Source: Leptotrichia sp. oral taxon 879 str. F0557
GTDB lineage: Bacteria; Fusobacteriota; Fusobacteriia; Fusobacteriales; Leptotrichiaceae
Direction: 5' to 3'
Length of the DNA: 53,423 nt
Assembly (NCBI RefSeq): GCF_000469385.1
Contig: NZ_KI271289.1
Coordinates: 89,680 to 143,102, forward strand
In this document: positions 44,761 to 53,423 of the stretch, one piece after another
Position numbering within the stretch: the first letter of the stretch is position 1
Layout: every line of letters begins with the position of its first letter
The notes under the pieces: generated by a model
Told to the model about the DNA's origin: nothing
The model's database searches: none
Seen by the model: only the letters and a program-made list of their open reading frames with translations
Made by a program: the position numbers and the translations under genes

Positions 44761-45405
44761 TTAATCTACAAGATAAATTTTAAGAGCTATCTCCTCATCA
44801 TAAGGAATCGGTACTGCAATAAACTTTTTCCCAGCATCAATCATTCTTGCAATAATTTCACTTTGGTTTTTCGGCAAATATCCAACTTTTTCCTTTTTGG
44901 AATTATACATGGCGACTGCATTTAGCGAAATGCCGTTAAATTCACGAAATAAATCCAATTGAACTTCATCTTTAATTTTAATTGCAAAATTTCTGATATA
45001 TTTAGCTCCTTCCAAATAAGTATCCAGTAAAAAGAGCCTTTTTGATTTTTTTGTATATTTATCAATTAATGTTTTGGCATATTCAAACATCATTTCCTTG
45101 CCAAGCCTAATTTTTTCCTCACGTCCATTATTTTTCTGAATAACAAGCATTCCATTCCCGAAATTAAACTCATTTATCATATAATTACTTTGATTTTTCA
45201 AAAGTTCAAAATAATCCATCATTTCCTCAAAAATCATAATTTCCTTCTGATTGATCTGGAAAGAACCTTTTTTTAGCTCAACTGAAGTATTTTCAATATA
45301 TGAATAATAAAATCTTCCATCAGGAAAAATTTCAATTTCATAATTTCCTCCATAATAAAGTCCATCAAACTCAAGTTTTATCCCGCTAAAATTATTTATT
45401 AACAT
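44761..45405 (-). CDS. HIRAN-domain protein
   Basis: A 214-residue protein. The N-terminal 120 residues form a beta-rich domain I do not recognise (GGNYEIEIFPDGRFYYSYIE). The C-terminal 70 residues look like a HIRAN domain: LFREFNGISLNAVAMYNSKK, VGYLPKNQSEIIARMIDAGK and LKIYLVD. HIRAN domains bind DNA 3' ends in HLTF-type helicases, and occur alone in bacteria. No helicase is fused here. GAGGTG precedes the ATG. Single gene. Confidence 0.7.
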   Translation of the reverse strand: MLINNFSGIKLEFDGLYYGGNYEIEIFPDGRFYYSYIENTSVELKKGSFQINQKEIMIFEEMMDYFELLKNQSNYMINEFNFGNGMLVIQKNNGREEKIRLGKEMMFEYAKTLIDKYTKKSKRLFLLDTYLEGAKYIRNFAIKIKDEVQLDLFREFNGISLNAVAMYNSKKEKVGYLPKNQSEIIARMIDAGKKFIAVPIPYDEEIALKIYLVD

Positions 45406-45512
45406 TTATCTTTCACCTCTTTCACCTTTCTAGTAAAATTTTTTTGTAAAAAGCATTTCTTAAAATATTAGTCTAGTACAAAATTTTCTGTAATATTTTT
45501 GAAAAATTTTCC

Positions 45513-46493
45513 CTATTTTAAGCCTTCTAGCTTTCCTTCAAGAAACAATTTTAAATTTTTCTCAACATCGTCCATCAGCTTTATCATGCTTTTTTCAGAT
45601 TTCCAAGCAATATGAGGTGTAATTAAAATATTATCCAGCTCAAATAATTTAGAATTTTTTTCAATTGGCTCAACACTTGTAACATCAACAGCTGCTGATT
45701 TTATTATTTTATTTTTTAGTGCAAAATACAAATCTTCCTGATTTATTACAGGCCCTCTTGCAAGATTCAAAATTACCGCACTTTTCTTCATTTTTTTCAT
45801 TTTTTCAAGATTTATAAGATTTCGTGTTGAATCAGTCAGCGGGACATGAAGTGTCAAAATATCACATTTTTCAAGCACTTCATCCAAATCATAACGTAAA
45901 AATCCATCTTTTTCAATTACAGAGCCAGTTTTTGCATTATCTTTTTCAGTATTCTTCGCAACCATCACTTCCATTCCCAATATCTCTGTGACTTGAGCGA
46001 CTCTCTTACCAATATTTCCAAATCCTACAATTCCTAATATTTTTCCATTCACATCGTCTATCGGATATTTCTGATAATCAGGAACAGTAATATCCATCCA
46101 TTTTCCATCCTTAACTTCATCATAATATCTATTAACAGGTGTCAATCCGTTCAATAAAAAAGTAATCGCAAGCTGTGCCACAGAATTAGTCGAATACCCC
46201 GAAACATTTGCCACTTTTATCCCAAACTCATTTGCACTTTTCACATCAATATGATTAAATCCTGTCGCTGTAATAAGTATCAATTTAAGTTTTTCAGCCT
46301 TCTCAAATTGCTTTTTCCCCAATTTTATCCGAGTCGTTATTACAACATCCACATCCTTTATTCTTTCGTCAATTTCGCTAGAATCAGTATCTTCATACTC
46401 AATGTATTTACCGTATTTAGAAAATTTTTCTTTCAAATCAATAGGCCCTGCCGTAATTCTGTCTAAATAAACTATCTTTAAATTTTTATCCAT
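45513..46493 (-). CDS. D-2-hydroxyacid dehydrogenase
   Basis: A 326-residue NAD-dependent dehydrogenase of the D-isomer-specific 2-hydroxyacid family. The NAD loop is GKILGIVGFGNIGKRVAQ. Catalytic residues are the Arg of ILNLARGPVINQ, the Glu of VTSVEPIE and the His of ITPHIAW. It could reduce glycerate, hydroxypyruvate or a 2-ketoacid; the sequence gives no substrate. The ATG at 46493 leaves a better distance from AAGAGAG than the ATG at 46502. Confidence 0.93.
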   Translation of the reverse strand: MDKNLKIVYLDRITAGPIDLKEKFSKYGKYIEYEDTDSSEIDERIKDVDVVITTRIKLGKKQFEKAEKLKLILITATGFNHIDVKSANEFGIKVANVSGYSTNSVAQLAITFLLNGLTPVNRYYDEVKDGKWMDITVPDYQKYPIDDVNGKILGIVGFGNIGKRVAQVTEILGMEVMVAKNTEKDNAKTGSVIEKDGFLRYDLDEVLEKCDILTLHVPLTDSTRNLINLEKMKKMKKSAVILNLARGPVINQEDLYFALKNKIIKSAAVDVTSVEPIEKNSKLFELDNILITPHIAWKSEKSMIKLMDDVEKNLKLFLEGKLEGLK

Positions 46494-46596
46494 AATTATC
46501 ATCTCTCTTTAGTTAATTTAATTTTTACATATTTATAAAAAATTTTTTTATCAAATTATATTTTTTGATTGAAAAATATATTCGTTTAATGTCAAT

Positions 46597-47325
46597 TTAT
46601 ATAATATCCACATCCGCCTTCAGTTTATAAATAACATCTTTTCTTTCTACAACAATCATAACTTTTTCTTTCAGTTCCTTATCCCGTTTTATTTTCTGCA
46701 ATAATTTTTTAGCAGGATTTATGGCAATGGCGTTCCCTACGTTTTTAAACATTGTCAGATCGCCTGTCGTATCTCCGTAAGCATACGATTTTGTCAAATC
46801 TATTTCGTACATTTTACAAAAATCTGCTATTGCCTTCTGTTTGCTCTTGGCATCCCACATTGGAGTTACTTTCCCTGTGAAAATACCATCTTCATTAACT
46901 TCATAAATAGAAGCCCTGTAATCTTTGACTCCATATCTTTCAGCCATTTTGCTTACAAGAAAGTCTGGACTTCCAGAAATAATTATAACTTTATGATTTT
47001 TTTCCTTATGATATTTAAGCCTTTCACGTGTATATCTGTAAACTTTGTCTCCTTTTAGTTTCATTACCCTTTTAGCAATAAAATCCATATCCTCCTTGCT
47101 AAAATTCTTTAATGCCTCCATATAAGTCTGAACAAGCTCATCTAGATAATCATCATAATCCCCAGTCCTGTTTTCCCACTTGGAAAATTTTTCTTTAACT
47201 TTCCCTTCCCAAGTCATCATATCAATATATTCATACTGTACAAGCATCTTAAAATGCTCAATTAGTAAAGAATCTCTATAAATTGTTCCATCTATGTCAA
47301 AAAATGCCGCTACATTTTTATTCAT
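46597..47325 (-). CDS. HAD-IB family phosphatase
   Basis: A 242-residue phosphatase of the SerB/CicA-like HAD-IB group. Motif I is AAFFDIDGTIYRDSLL, motif II IIISGSPDFLV, the Lys of motif III lies in SKQKAIADF, and motif IV is YAYGDTTGDLTMF. The helical C1 cap follows motif I. It may act on phosphoserine, a nucleotide or a lipid-linked phosphate. Start: AGGGGGA is 7 nt from the ATG at 47325 and too near the one at 47331. Head to head with the RNA repair gene. Confidence 0.92.
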   Translation of the reverse strand: MNKNVAAFFDIDGTIYRDSLLIEHFKMLVQYEYIDMMTWEGKVKEKFSKWENRTGDYDDYLDELVQTYMEALKNFSKEDMDFIAKRVMKLKGDKVYRYTRERLKYHKEKNHKVIIISGSPDFLVSKMAERYGVKDYRASIYEVNEDGIFTGKVTPMWDAKSKQKAIADFCKMYEIDLTKSYAYGDTTGDLTMFKNVGNAIAINPAKKLLQKIKRDKELKEKVMIVVERKDVIYKLKADVDII

Positions 47326-47449
47326 CCGCATTCCCCCTTATTTAGTTTCAATATTTTTTATTATTGTTATATTTTAACCTATTTTTCTTAGAATTTCAAA
47401 TAAATAGAGGAAATAAATTCGTGTTTTGAAATATTAGTCTAATTTTTAT

Positions 47450-47477
47450 TTGACTTATAATTAAAATATAGTAAAAT
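47450..47477 (+). promoter_or_regulatory. Promoter of RNA repair gene
   Basis: TTGACT (47450-47455), 16 bp, TAAAAT (47472-47477), about 45 nt before the ATG. Confidence 0.55.
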
Positions 47478-47522
47478 TATAGTATATTTATTTAAATAGA
47501 ATTTTGAAGGGAGTGAAGAAGA

Positions 47523-49712
47523 ATGAGAACGTTATTATTGTTACGGGGAACAGTTGGAAGTGGGAAAAGCACTTTTGTTAAAGAAAATAATTTGGAGCCA
47601 TATACTCTAGAAGCAGATAAATTCAGGCTTCTACTTTCTAATCCGAAATTAACAAAATTTGGAGATTTTGAGATTTCGCAGAAAAATGACAGGTTGGCTT
47701 GGGAAATGCTTTTTAACTGTCTGGAAGAAAGAATGAAAAGAGGGGAATTTACCGTTGTTGATGCGACACATACTACAAAAAGAGCGATGAATTCTTATAA
47801 GACTCTTGCGGATAAGTATAAATATACAATTTATTATTATCAGTTGGATACGCCACTTGAAGAGTGTATTGAAAATAATAAAAAGAGAGAAAGCTATAAG
47901 CAGGTTGACGAAAATGTTATAAGCAGAATGTTTAGAAATATTCAGAATGAAAAGATTTCGGGAAGTTTTAAGAGAATATTTGATATAAATGAAATTATAA
48001 ATTTTTATGTTGATGATGTAACAGAAAAATATGATAAAGTTCGGATAATTGGGGATATTCATTCGTGCTTTACAGCGATTTCTGAAATTGTGAAGGATTT
48101 TGACAAAAATATCTTGTATGTATTTTTAGGAGATTTTTTGGACAGGGGAATTGAACATAAACAGACACTTTTTTTAATGCTGGATTTATATAAAAAGGAA
48201 AATGTTATAATGATTGAAGGAAATCATGAAATTCACTTGGAAAATTTTGCCAATGATTTTAAAATTAACTCAAAGGAATTTTTAAATGTAACTTTGCCAG
48301 CAATTTTGGAAAATGAAAAAAATATAGATAGTTTTAAAAGGGAAATTCGTAAATTTTATAAAAAATTAAGACAATGTTATGCTTTTAAATTTCACAATAA
48401 TAAAATTCTTTGTACACATGCAGGGCTGTCTTTTGTACCTGATTTGGCACTTGTATCGACTAACAAAATGATAAACGGCGTTGGAAGCTTTGAAACCGAA
48501 ATTGGAGAACTTTATGAGGAAAATTATTTGAAGGGAAAATGTCAGGATTTTGTGCAGGTTCATGGGCATAGAGGTGTAAATTCGACTGAACATTCAATTT
48601 GTCTGGAAGGGGAAGTTGAGTATGGTGGGGAATTGAAATATTTGGATGTAATGCCAGATAAAATTTTGCAAAAATCAGTTATAAACACTGTTTACGATAG
48701 AGATTATTTACAACACGAACTGGAAAAGGCAAAAGAAAACAAGCAGATAAATTTGACAGCGAATGAAGATGTGAATAAATTGATTGTAAGTAAACTAATC
48801 AGTGTTAAAAAGACAAAACCAAACTTGTATTCATTAAATTTTGGAAGAAACGTGTTTCGGAAAAAATTGTGGAATGACTCGACAATTAAGGCACGTGGAC
48901 TTTTTGTGGATGCAGAAACTGGAAAAGTGAAAATAAGAAGCTATAACAAATTCTTTAATTACGGAGAAAATAAATATTCTACAAGAGAATATCTTGAAAA
49001 TAACATAGTTTACCCAGTTACAGCCTACGAAAAATACAACGGATTTTTAGGAATACTTTCAGTTATTGATGAAAAACTTGTATTTGCAACAAAAAGTGTA
49101 ACAAATGGAACACATGTCAAATATTTTGAAACTCTTTTTGAAAAAGCAAGTGAAAAGATGAAAGATGAAATTTTTAGAATTTGCAGTGAAAATGATGTTT
49201 CTATAGTGTTTGAAGTGGTTTCAAATGAAGACAGACATATAGTTGATTATTTTGGAAAGGAACATCTTTTTATCTTAGATGTTATTGATAATAGCCTGTT
49301 TATAAATGGTGTACATGTGGATAACAATTTTAGTAAAAGATTTTTAAAAGAGATAAATTTTGATGATGATGTTATTAAAATGAAAAAGGAAATCAAAAAA
49401 TGCAATAACTTTGACGAAATAATTGACTTGATGGAAAATTATGATAATTTTGAAAATGCTGAAGGTATTGTATTTTGTGCTGAAAATGGACTTATGTTTA
49501 AATACAAGGCAAAGCACTATAGTCTTTGGAAAAAACGGCGTGGAATTCTGGAATTTTATAGAAAAGATTTCAATAGAGCAAAACTTGCTGGAAGATATAA
49601 GGACGAGCAGGAGTTTATTGAATGGCTTACTGAACTTGATAATGATAAAGCTGAAAATGCTCATATTATTGATTTGATGAATGAATATGAGATTAAGAAA
49701 AACAATTTATAG
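47523..49712 (+). CDS. Kinase-phosphatase-ligase RNA repair protein (Pnkp/Rnl1-like)
   Basis: A 729-residue three-domain protein. Residues 1-165: polynucleotide-kinase P-loop, RGTVGSGKST (8-17), VVDATHTTKR and an Arg-rich lid. Residues 170-400: calcineurin-type phosphoesterase with GDIHSCF, FLGDFLDRG, EGNHE, THAGLS and VHGHRG. Residues 430-729: nucleotidyltransferase/RNA ligase with ARGLFVDAETGKV, the AMP-acceptor Lys504 in YEKYNG, IVFEVV, EGIVFCAENG and FKYKAKHY. It could heal (5' kinase, 2',3'-phosphate removal) and seal broken RNA in one chain. The ligase part resembles T4 Rnl1 more than the C. thermocellum Pnkp ligase, and no Hen1 methyltransferase is adjacent. GAAGGGAG precedes the ATG. 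Confidence 0.88.
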   Translation: MRTLLLLRGTVGSGKSTFVKENNLEPYTLEADKFRLLLSNPKLTKFGDFEISQKNDRLAWEMLFNCLEERMKRGEFTVVDATHTTKRAMNSYKTLADKYKYTIYYYQLDTPLEECIENNKKRESYKQVDENVISRMFRNIQNEKISGSFKRIFDINEIINFYVDDVTEKYDKVRIIGDIHSCFTAISEIVKDFDKNILYVFLGDFLDRGIEHKQTLFLMLDLYKKENVIMIEGNHEIHLENFANDFKINSKEFLNVTLPAILENEKNIDSFKREIRKFYKKLRQCYAFKFHNNKILCTHAGLSFVPDLALVSTNKMINGVGSFETEIGELYEENYLKGKCQDFVQVHGHRGVNSTEHSICLEGEVEYGGELKYLDVMPDKILQKSVINTVYDRDYLQHELEKAKENKQINLTANEDVNKLIVSKLISVKKTKPNLYSLNFGRNVFRKKLWNDSTIKARGLFVDAETGKVKIRSYNKFFNYGENKYSTREYLENNIVYPVTAYEKYNGFLGILSVIDEKLVFATKSVTNGTHVKYFETLFEKASEKMKDEIFRICSENDVSIVFEVVSNEDRHIVDYFGKEHLFILDVIDNSLFINGVHVDNNFSKRFLKEINFDDDVIKMKKEIKKCNNFDEIIDLMENYDNFENAEGIVFCAENGLMFKYKAKHYSLWKKRRGILEFYRKDFNRAKLAGRYKDEQEFIEWLTELDNDKAENAHIIDLMNEYEIKKNNL

Positions 49713-49855
49713 AATAAAACATAAATAAAGAATAAAAATATCAAAAAAAGAAAATAAACTCCTTGAACAATTTAACAAATTGAAGTAAAATATAATAAGT
49801 AAAAACTTTTTAGAAGAAATAAAAATAATTATAAAAAATTTAGGAGGTAATGAAA

Positions 49856-50566
49856 ATGGGAACGCCGCATATTGGAGCAAATAGAGGAGATATTGCAGAA
49901 ACTATACTATTGCCAGGAGATCCGCTTAGAGCAAAATATATAGCAGAAACATTTTTAGAAGACGTTGTTCAGTATAATAATGTTAGAGGAATGCTAGGAT
50001 TTACTGGGACTTATAAAGGGAAAAAAATATCTGTTCAAGGAACTGGAATGGGAGTGCCTTCAATTGGGATTTATTCACATGAACTGATAACTGAATTTGG
50101 AGTAAAGAACTTGATTAGAATCGGTACAGCTGGTTCTTATCAAGAAGATGTGAAAGTTAGAGATGTTGTTATCGCAATGTCAGCTTCGACTGATTCTGCT
50201 ATTAACAAATTAAGATTTAATGGAGCAGACTATGCGCCTACAGCAAGTTCAGATTTAGTTTTCAAGGCTTATGAAATTGCTAAGGCAAAAGGATTGAATG
50301 TAAAGGCTGGAAATGTATTTACAAGTGACACTTTCTATGGAGATGACCCTAATGCTTGGAAAAAATGGGCTGAATTTGGAGTATTATGTGTGGAAATGGA
50401 AACAGCACAACTTTATACAACAGCGGCAAAATTAGGAGTAAATGCATTAACTTTACTTACAATAAGTGATTCATTCATTACTCACGAAGTTACAAGTGCT
50501 GAAGAAAGACAGACAACTTTTAATGAAATGATAGAAGTGGCCTTAGAAACAGCATTACAGCTTTAA
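49856..50566 (+). CDS. deoD: Purine-nucleoside phosphorylase (DeoD type)
   Basis: A 236-residue hexameric PNP that splits (deoxy)adenosine, inosine and guanosine with phosphate. It begins [20 protein letters not shown], then [58 protein letters not shown] and the catalytic Asp of [10 protein letters not shown]. The length agrees with E. coli DeoD. AGGAGG lies 8 nt before the ATG at 49856 and only 2 nt before the ATG at 49850. The 49-codon gene follows in the same direction. Confidence 0.97.
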   Translation: MGTPHIGANRGDIAETILLPGDPLRAKYIAETFLEDVVQYNNVRGMLGFTGTYKGKKISVQGTGMGVPSIGIYSHELITEFGVKNLIRIGTAGSYQEDVKVRDVVIAMSASTDSAINKLRFNGADYAPTASSDLVFKAYEIAKAKGLNVKAGNVFTSDTFYGDDPNAWKKWAEFGVLCVEMETAQLYTTAAKLGVNALTLLTISDSFITHEVTSAEERQTTFNEMIEVALETALQL

Positions 50567-50603
50567 AATAATTAAAGAAAATAACTAAAGGGAGAAAAAA
50601 TTA

Positions 50604-50753
50604 GTGGAATTTTATAAAAGATTAGTTATAAAAATTTTAGAACGTAGTTCAGTTGGTTCTGAAAATAGAATTTTGAAAAAGTTAAAAAGCGGATATGACT
50701 TGACACAGAGAGAAATGTCAGAGCTTGAAGAGTTACTGGAAAATATTTTATAA
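50604..50753 (+). CDS. 49-residue protein downstream of deoD, unknown
   Basis: A short gene with a GTG start and an AAAGGGAG site 9 nt upstream (50588-50594). It encodes a charged, helical 49-residue protein: MEFYKRLVIKILERSSVGSE, NRILKKLKSGYDLTQREMSE, LEELLENIL. The LTQREMSELEELL stretch looks helical. It starts 38 nt after the deoD stop and is probably co-transcribed. The good site, Leu/Glu/Lys composition without low complexity, and clean reading frame support coding. Confidence 0.6.
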   Translation: MEFYKRLVIKILERSSVGSENRILKKLKSGYDLTQREMSELEELLENIL

Positions 50754-50782
50754 ATAAAGATATTTAAGAAATTTTTATCTTT

Positions 50783-50815
50783 GAGGCAAGGGGATTATTC
50801 CCTTGTTGTTAATTT
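50783..50815 (+). terminator. Weak terminator after the deoD unit
   Basis: CAAGGG (50787-50792) with CCCTTG (50800-50805), followed by a broken T-run TTGTTAATTT. Confidence 0.5.
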
Positions 50816-50838
50816 AAACTAAAAGAAAGGAAAATAAA

Positions 50839-52323
50839 ATGAAAATAGAAAATTTATATCCTGAAAAAGTTTTTCACTATTTTAGTGAAATTTCAAAAAT
50901 ACCAAGAGGTTCAAGAAAAGAAAAAAAGATTAGTGACTGGATTGTAGAATTTGTGAAGGAAAGAAATCTGGAAGTTATTCAGGACAAGGCATTAAATGTA
51001 TTAATAAGAAAGCCTGCAACAGCTGGATACGAGGAATATTCACCACTTATCCTGCAAGGACATATGGATATGGTTTGGGAAAAAAATAAAAATACACAAT
51101 TTGATTTTGAAACACAAGGAATTGAACTCGTTGTGGAAGATGGATACTTAAAGGCAAATGGAACAACACTTGGGGCAGATAATGGAATTGCTGTAGCTTA
51201 TGCACTTGCGATACTTGACAGCAATGACTTGAAACATCCGGCACTTGAAATTATCATCACAACTGATGAAGAAGACGGAATGAGCGGAGTTAATAACCTT
51301 GACTTTGGAATTTTTTCTGGAAAGACACTTATAAATTTGGATACTGAAGAATACGGACAAGTTTATGTGAGTAGTGCAGGTGGTGCGAGAATCCTTAATG
51401 AGTTTAATTTTGATGCTGAAAAATTAGAAGAAGACGATACTGTAATAAGTGTTGATGTGAAAGGGCTTCTAGGTGGGCATTCAGGTGCTGAAATTCATTT
51501 AGGATTAGGAAATTCAAATAAAATTTTGGCAGAAGTTCTGAATCATTTAAATAAAAAATACACTCTTGCAATAATGGATATTGACGGTGGAGAAAAAACT
51601 AATGCAATACCGAGAGAGGCTGTGGCGTTACTAGCTGTGAAACTTGAGGATGAAAAAGTCAGTGATTTTGAAAAATTAGCAAACCTTGCTTTTGAAAATA
51701 TAATAAAGGATTTTAAAATTATTGATAAAAATCCAGTTATTGAAGTGAAGGAAGTTAAGAAAGAGGAATTGAAAAATCAAGGGAAATTATCAATTTCCAA
51801 CACAAATGCCGTTATTTCATTTTTCCACGAATTTCCAAATGGAGTTATCTCAATGAGCAAAGATATCGAAGGACTTGTGGAAACTTCAATAAATCTTGGA
51901 GTTATAAAAACTGAAAATAAAGATGGAAAAATTGTTATAAAAATTCAGGCATTACCAAGAAGTTCAGTAAATAAATCACTTGAAAAATTACTAAATGATG
52001 TGAAGGAACTTTCTGAAAAATACGAAGTGGCAGTAAAAATAAATTCTCCATATCCATCTTGGGAATACCGAAAAGATTCAAAGATTCGTGAAATAGTTGT
52101 AAACTCATTTAAAAAAATAACAGGAAAAGATCCTGAAATTAAGGCAATTCACGCTGGACTTGAATGCGGAATTTTTGATAACAATATGGAAAACGTTGAT
52201 ATTGTTTCAATCGGGCCTAATATTTACGGTGCTCACACTCCTGAAGAGAGAATGGAAATAGAGTCAGTTGGTAAAACTTGGGAATTATTGCTAAAAGTTA
52301 TGGAAGATTATAACATTAAATAA
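50839..52323 (+). CDS. pepD: Aminoacyl-histidine dipeptidase (PepD, M20C)
   Basis: A 494-residue zinc dipeptidase. Metal ligands and catalytic residues are in LQGHMDMVWEK (His, Asp), TTLGADNGIAVAYAL (bridging Asp), TTDEEDGMSGV (catalytic Glu and metal Glu), INLDTEEYG and, near the end, GPNIYGAHTPEE (His). The central lid domain has GLLGGHSGAEIH. It splits Xaa-His and other dipeptides. GAAAGGA precedes the ATG. RNase M5 follows 26 nt downstream. Confidence 0.95.
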   Translation: MKIENLYPEKVFHYFSEISKIPRGSRKEKKISDWIVEFVKERNLEVIQDKALNVLIRKPATAGYEEYSPLILQGHMDMVWEKNKNTQFDFETQGIELVVEDGYLKANGTTLGADNGIAVAYALAILDSNDLKHPALEIIITTDEEDGMSGVNNLDFGIFSGKTLINLDTEEYGQVYVSSAGGARILNEFNFDAEKLEEDDTVISVDVKGLLGGHSGAEIHLGLGNSNKILAEVLNHLNKKYTLAIMDIDGGEKTNAIPREAVALLAVKLEDEKVSDFEKLANLAFENIIKDFKIIDKNPVIEVKEVKKEELKNQGKLSISNTNAVISFFHEFPNGVISMSKDIEGLVETSINLGVIKTENKDGKIVIKIQALPRSSVNKSLEKLLNDVKELSEKYEVAVKINSPYPSWEYRKDSKIREIVVNSFKKITGKDPEIKAIHAGLECGIFDNNMENVDIVSIGPNIYGAHTPEERMEIESVGKTWELLLKVMEDYNIK

Positions 52324-52349
52324 AAAATAAAAACAAAAGGGAATATTAA

Positions 52350-52937
52350 ATGAAAAAAGAGCTAAATAAACAAAAAGAAAAACTAAAAATAAACGAAATT
52401 ATAGTAGTCGAAGGGCGAGATGACATAACAGCCATAAAACGAGTTGTAGATGCACATATTATCGCCTTAAACGGCTTCTCCGCATTATCTAAAAAAACAA
52501 TAAATAAAATGATTCAATTGTCAAAAACTAATGATTTAATTTTATTTACAGATCCTGATTTTGCAGGAAAAAAAATTCGTGATACATTAAAAAGATATAT
52601 TCCGAACATAAAGCATGCTTTTGTAAGTCAAAAGGATGCAACTAAAAATGATAATATAGGAGTTGAAAATGCCAATGACAAAGTAATTTTAGAGGCTTTG
52701 AAAAATGTTATTACAGCTAATCAAGATATTGAAAATAGGTTTGATATTAGTGACTTGATTGATAATGGATTTATTTCTGGAAGTAATGCAAAAGAACGTA
52801 GAATAATGCTTGGAGATATTTTAAAAATTGGCTATTATAATGCAAAACAGCTTTTAAAGGCTCTTAATTCATTTAATATTTCAAAAGAACAGTTTGAGGA
52901 AGCTGTTGAAGAGATAAATAAGGCTGGTGTAGAATAA
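52350..52937 (+). CDS. rnmV: Ribonuclease M5
   Basis: A 195-residue RNase M5, which trims 5S rRNA precursors. The N-terminal TOPRIM domain has IIVVEGRDDITAIKRVV (catalytic Glu of EGRDD) and ILFTDPDFAGKKIRDTLK (DxD). KHAFVSQKDA and the helical C-terminal domain with NGFISGSNAKERRIMLGDIL and YYNAKQLLKALN match the family. AAAAGGG lies before the ATG. 5S rRNA itself is not in the window. Confidence 0.94.
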   Translation: MKKELNKQKEKLKINEIIVVEGRDDITAIKRVVDAHIIALNGFSALSKKTINKMIQLSKTNDLILFTDPDFAGKKIRDTLKRYIPNIKHAFVSQKDATKNDNIGVENANDKVILEALKNVITANQDIENRFDISDLIDNGFISGSNAKERRIMLGDILKIGYYNAKQLLKALNSFNISKEQFEEAVEEINKAGVE

Positions 52938-53022
52938 AAATTTAAAAAAAAACTGTGTTTGAGGTTGTAATTTGTTAATTGGAAAAAATACAAGTTTAAA
53001 TAATAAAAAAAGGATATAAAAA

Positions 53023-53423
53023 ATGTTTAAGATTAATGATGAACTATATGGAGAATACTATGTAGATGATGTTATTTATGAAATAATAAATACAAAAATT
53101 TTTAAAAGATTAAAAAATATCTATCAGTCTGGTGGTGGATATCTGGTTAATGACCTATGGAATGTAAATAGATATGAACATTCAATAGGAACAATGATAT
53201 TATCTTTAAAATTTAATGGAAATATTGAAGAACAGATAAAAGCGCTTTTACATGATATTTCACATACGGCTTTTTCCCATGTAATTGATTATGTTTTAAA
53301 AAATGAAAATGAGGATTATCATGAGAAAATTCAAGAAGATTTTCTAAATGATGAAGAACTGTTAAGTATTTTAGAAAAATATAATTTAAATATCATAAAT
53401 TGCAATATTAATTGCGACATTTT
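53023..53423 (+). CDS. HD-domain phosphohydrolase (3' end outside window)
   Basis: The first 133 codons of a gene cut by the window end. The protein starts MFKINDELYGEYYVDDVIYE and carries the HD-domain metal motif in NRYEHSIGTMIL and ALLHDISHTAFSHVIDY. The R-x-x-H...HD-x-x-H-x-x-F-S-H pattern is that of dGTPase/SAMHD1-like HD hydrolases. Substrate unknown. AAAAGGA is 9 nt before the ATG. It lies 85 nt after RNase M5. Confidence 0.85.
   Translation, partial: MFKINDELYGEYYVDDVIYEIINTKIFKRLKNIYQSGGGYLVNDLWNVNRYEHSIGTMILSLKFNGNIEEQIKALLHDISHTAFSHVIDYVLKNENEDYHEKIQEDFLNDEELLSILEKYNLNIINCNINCDI

Overview
This is an AT-rich bacterial chromosome segment, almost certainly from Leptotrichia (Fusobacteriota) and probably close to L. 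shahii. The clues are the CRISPR repeats at both ends of the first 1.8 kb, which match my memory of the L. shahii Cas13a (type VI-A) direct repeat; a V-type ATPase operon instead of an F-type one at this place; and many small lipoproteins with strong AGGAGG ribosome binding sites. No rRNA is present. There is one tRNA (Lys, CTT).

Layout. 1-1810: the trailer side of a type VI-A CRISPR array. One repeat copy lies at 1-30 and a repeat-spacer-degenerate repeat lies at 1708-1809. Between them sit three co-directional genes: a HEPN-domain protein, an unknown protein and a SecB-like chaperone. A 15-codon hydrophobic mini-ORF ends exactly where the second repeat starts. 1870-2369: an Excalibur-domain secreted peptide and tRNA-Lys. 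2880-12092: DKNYY-family envelope proteins, a cystine-type symporter, a YARHG-domain protein, a TPR protein with an orphan fragment of a paralogue before it, a P-loop protein with a damaged Walker A, a PaiA-like acetyltransferase and purD. 12153-14271: secreted proteins, including a small lipoprotein and a lipocalin-like protein. 14410-19183: mltG, tilS and ftsH. 19420-25517: a run of nine short exported proteins from a few paralogous families (small lipoproteins, LPFT-type proteins, LprI-like proteins, DKNYY, TPR). 25992-30829: ankyrin protein, ptsI, a DJ-1 protein, rsmH and an FtsL-like protein.

31067-39745 is a complete nine-gene V-ATPase operon in the Enterococcus hirae order F-I-K-E-C-G-A-B-D. 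The K subunit keeps all the Na+-binding residues known from E. hirae, so a Na+ pump or Na+-driven synthase is likely. 39854-42975 (minus strand) holds secA, lacking the C-terminal zinc/SecB-binding tail, and a small membrane protein. 43216-47325 holds HAD phosphatases, a tail-tube-like protein, a HIRAN-domain protein and a D-2-hydroxyacid dehydrogenase. 47523-49712 encodes a single-chain kinase-phosphatase-ligase RNA repair enzyme. The window ends with deoD, a 49-codon small gene, pepD, RNase M5 and a truncated HD-domain phosphohydrolase.

The most interesting points are the HEPN/unknown/SecB-like cassette inside the Cas13a array, which could be a toxin-antitoxin-chaperone type defence unit (inference); the mini-ORF fused to a repeat-spacer-degenerate repeat unit; the RNA repair enzyme in a genome that carries RNA-cleaving defences; and the copied promoter-leader-lipoprotein modules at 12.7-13.0 kb and 19.3-19.9 kb. 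Most functions here are recognised by motif and family memory; no database search was possible.
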